Assembly: GCA_016282555.1 (NCBI GenBank)
Contig: JAEEKU010000063.1
Span: 1 to 21,335 of the forward strand
Source of the DNA: Methanomassiliicoccaceae archaeon
Lineage (GTDB): Archaea > Thermoplasmatota > Thermoplasmata > Methanomassiliicoccales > Methanomethylophilaceae
Reading direction: 5' to 3'
DNA: 21,335 nucleotides
The first letter of the stretch is position 1, and each line of letters starts with the position of its first letter. Under the pieces are notes generated by a model. That model ran no database searches and was not told the origin of the DNA. It was given only the letters and a program-made list of their open reading frames with translations. This document shows, piece after piece, positions 19,732 to 21,335 of the stretch. The translations under genes were made by a program, and so were the position numbers.

Positions 19732-21335
19732 ATGGCCCTTATTTCGCTCAAATGCCCCAACTGCGCCGGAGATATAGATCTGGACGATTCCCGCGAGTTC
19801 GGGTTCTGCATGTACTGCGGCTCCAAGGTAATGATTACCAGAGACGTCAACCACATCAACATCGAGATGTCCGTGAAGGATCAGAGGGCCAGCCTCAAGC
19901 CTCTGGCCGCGGCGTACTGCCAGAAGGGCGAATTCTCCAAGGCGGAGGAGATGACCAAGAAGCTGATTCTCATAAACGCCGCCGACGCGGATATCTGGCG
20001 CATAGACGGCGTCTGCGAGCTCATGAAAAGCGATTACCCGTTCAGCAATCCCCCGGAGGCGGCCGAGAGGTCTCTGGAGAACAGCTGCGTCCTGTCCGGA
20101 ATGAACTACGGAAAGGATTTCGTGGAAAGGATAGCGATCGAATTCCTTAAGGAACCGGCCAGTCACGGCGACGTTTAGGCCCAGTACAAGCTTTCTTATC
20201 TTTACTCCAACAGCGAGAAGTTCCGCTCCGAGGAGGAGGCGGTGAAGCTGTTCAACAAAGCCGGCGCCGGAAAGGGATGCAAGCAGCCGCTGCGCGTTCT
20301 CGTCAGGGGATTCAGCTCTTTCGAGCTGCCCCAGGGGACCGCGCGCGTCGATACGGATATGTTCCGCGACTGCAAGAGAATGGCGTCGATTAAAATCCCG
20401 TCCTCGGTGAAATACATCAACGCCCGCGCGTTCTCCGGATGCAAATCGCTTACCTCCATGGATATACCCGCATCGGTGAAATCCATCGGCGACCGCGCGT
20501 TTCTGGGATGCACCTCGCTGAATTCCGTCAGCCTTCCAGATACGATGAAGGAGATGGGGGCGGACGTTTTTTCCGGATGCACCTCGCTGTCCTCGATCGG
20601 CATTCCAGCGTCGGTAACCTCAATCGAGACCAGCACCTTCTCCGGCTGCAGATCCCTGACGTCCGTAGATATTCCGGCGTCCGTGGTCTCCATCGGAAGA
20701 GGAGCGTTTTCCGACTGCAAGTCTCTGGCTTCCGTCAGGATACCCCAGTCCGTGAAATCCATCGGGGAGAGCGCGTTCAACAACTGTTCCGCGTTATCTT
20801 CCATATTTCTTCCTTCCTCTTTGACATCCATAGGAAACCGCGCGTTCTCCGGCTGCAAATCTTTCACTTCGATCGATATTCCGGCGTCCGTGGAGGCGAT
20901 AAGCCCGGGAACGTTCTTCGGATGCACCTCGCTGTCCTCGGTTTCGCTGCCGTCCTCCGCTTCGTCCATCGGGGAGAGCGCGTTCCGCGAATGCAAATCT
21001 CTCAGATCCGTGAACATACCGTCGGGAGAATCCATAGGCGAGAACGCTTTCCGCGACTGCACTTCCCTGACATCGGTTTCAATGCCGTCTTCTATGGTTT
21101 CGATAGGGGACAAATCGTTCTTCGGATGCACTTCCCTCGCCGACGTATCCATGTCCTCTTCGGTGACGTCTATAGGCACGGCGGCTTTCTCCGGATGTTC
21201 CGCTCTGAGAAGCGTTACGATACCTCCGTCCGTCACTTCGATCGGGGATCGCGCGTTCTCTCTGTGCCAGGCTCTCGAATCCGCCGTCGTTCCCAAGACG
21301 GCCGCGATAGGGAAAGACGTGTTCCCGTCGAAAAC
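19732..21335 (+). CDS. Zinc-ribbon / Sel1-TPR / BspA leucine-rich-repeat protein with in-frame TAG; 3' end outside window
   Basis: Codons 1-148 give an N-terminal zinc ribbon (Cys8, Cys11, Cys26, Cys29) and TPR-like helices. Codon 149 is TAG (20176-20178). The same frame then stays open to the window edge (385 codons) and is clearly coding: AQYKLSYLYSNSEKFRSEEE completes a Sel1 repeat begun before the TAG by ASHGDV, and about thirteen 23-residue BspA-type leucine-rich repeats follow. A conservative annotation would end the gene at 20178 and call the rest a pseudogene fragment. If UAG is read as pyrrolysine, this is one protein of more than 530 residues. No signal peptide is seen. Promoter and ATG are well placed; no comparable start precedes the downstream part. 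Confidence 0.75.
20176..20178 (+). other. In-frame amber (TAG) codon inside a Sel1 repeat
   Basis: The TAG falls at a Sel1 position normally occupied by a polar residue (GDV-x-AQYKL). It is one base from GAG (Glu), AAG (Lys) or CAG (Gln). No ochre or opal stop follows in frame within the window. Confidence 0.9.
20370..21335 (+). repeat. BspA-type leucine-rich repeat array (69-base unit)
   Basis: About thirteen to fourteen tandem copies of a 23-residue (69-base) unit, with consensus IPxSVxSIGxxAFSGCxSLxSV, run to the window edge. One unit (around 21010-21075) is a residue shorter. These LRR_5 repeats form curved surfaces for protein binding and are common in surface or adhesion proteins of gut microbes and in Sel1/LRR families of archaea. 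Variable DNA identity between units suggests they are old and diverged, not recent expansions. Confidence 0.9.

Noticed and set aside
20202..21296. 364-codon minus-strand frame with a repeating pattern opposite the LRR array
   Set aside because: Its periodicity is only the reflection of the 69-base LRR unit; the plus strand gives the standard BspA consensus.
20370..21335. CRISPR-like array suggested by regular spacing at the window end
   Set aside because: The 69-base period is protein-coding, units are diverged along their whole length, and there are no identical repeats separated by unique spacers.

Overview
The window reads as chromosomal DNA of an archaeon, most likely a gut-type methanogen-lineage Thermoplasmatota (Methanomassiliicoccales-like). 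The direct evidence is a TATA-box-binding protein gene, an archaeal-type glutamyl-tRNA synthetase, a ThpR RNA 2'-5' ligase family protein, type-IV-pilin-like genes, a PAPS-reductase-like enzyme with zinc-ribbon, PUA-like and ferredoxin segments, and A/T-rich TATA boxes about 23-30 bases before many start codons (leaderless promoters). The order-level assignment is inference. It rests on the abundance of Sel1 and BspA-type repeat proteins and on stop usage: 19 intact genes end in TGA, one in TAA, none convincingly in TAG.

Layout. 1-2435: end of a Sel1-repeat protein, an unlisted-size 34-residue membrane protein on the minus strand, then an operon of a low-molecular-weight phosphatase-like protein lacking its nucleophilic Cys and ThpR. 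2493-3752: three short pilin-like proteins. 3709-4914 (minus): a SufS-like cysteine desulfurase. 5020-6685: pyrD-pyrK, encoding the electron-transfer type of dihydroorotate dehydrogenase. 5894-7507 (minus): an archaeal conserved protein whose frame runs on through pyrK on the opposite strand. 7701-7771: tRNA-Cys(GCA). 7905-8453: TBP. 8498-11085 (minus): PAPS-reductase-like protein followed by serine acetyltransferase. 11182-12574: TatD-family nuclease and a TcdA/ThiF-type E1-like protein. 12575-13993 (minus): rubredoxin fused to a glutamate-synthase-type FMN domain. 14122-14772: DtxR-type iron regulator followed by a strong inverted repeat. 14867-16576: DUF6270-Sel1 protein. 16563-18242 (minus): gltX. 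18389-19642: UbiD-family decarboxylase. 19732-window end: zinc-ribbon/Sel1/BspA leucine-rich-repeat protein interrupted by one in-frame TAG.

Functional themes. Sulfur and cysteine chemistry recurs (SufS-like, CysE, PAPS-reductase-like, tRNA-Cys, TcdA-like), beside Fe-S and iron proteins (PyrK, rubredoxin-GltS, DtxR) and pyrimidine synthesis. Repeat-rich proteins lie at both ends.

Most worth a second look: the amber codon at 20176-20178, with an open frame of about 1.16 kb continuing beyond it and Sel1 homology running straight across it. In a pyrrolysine-decoding archaeon this could be a read-through codon; otherwise it is a fresh nonsense mutation. Also notable are the Cys-less phosphatase-like protein beside ThpR, a degenerate KMSKS loop in GluRS, two related long inverted repeats (12079-12199 and 14772-14822), and two genes whose natural stop appears to be lost (5894-7507 and TatD).
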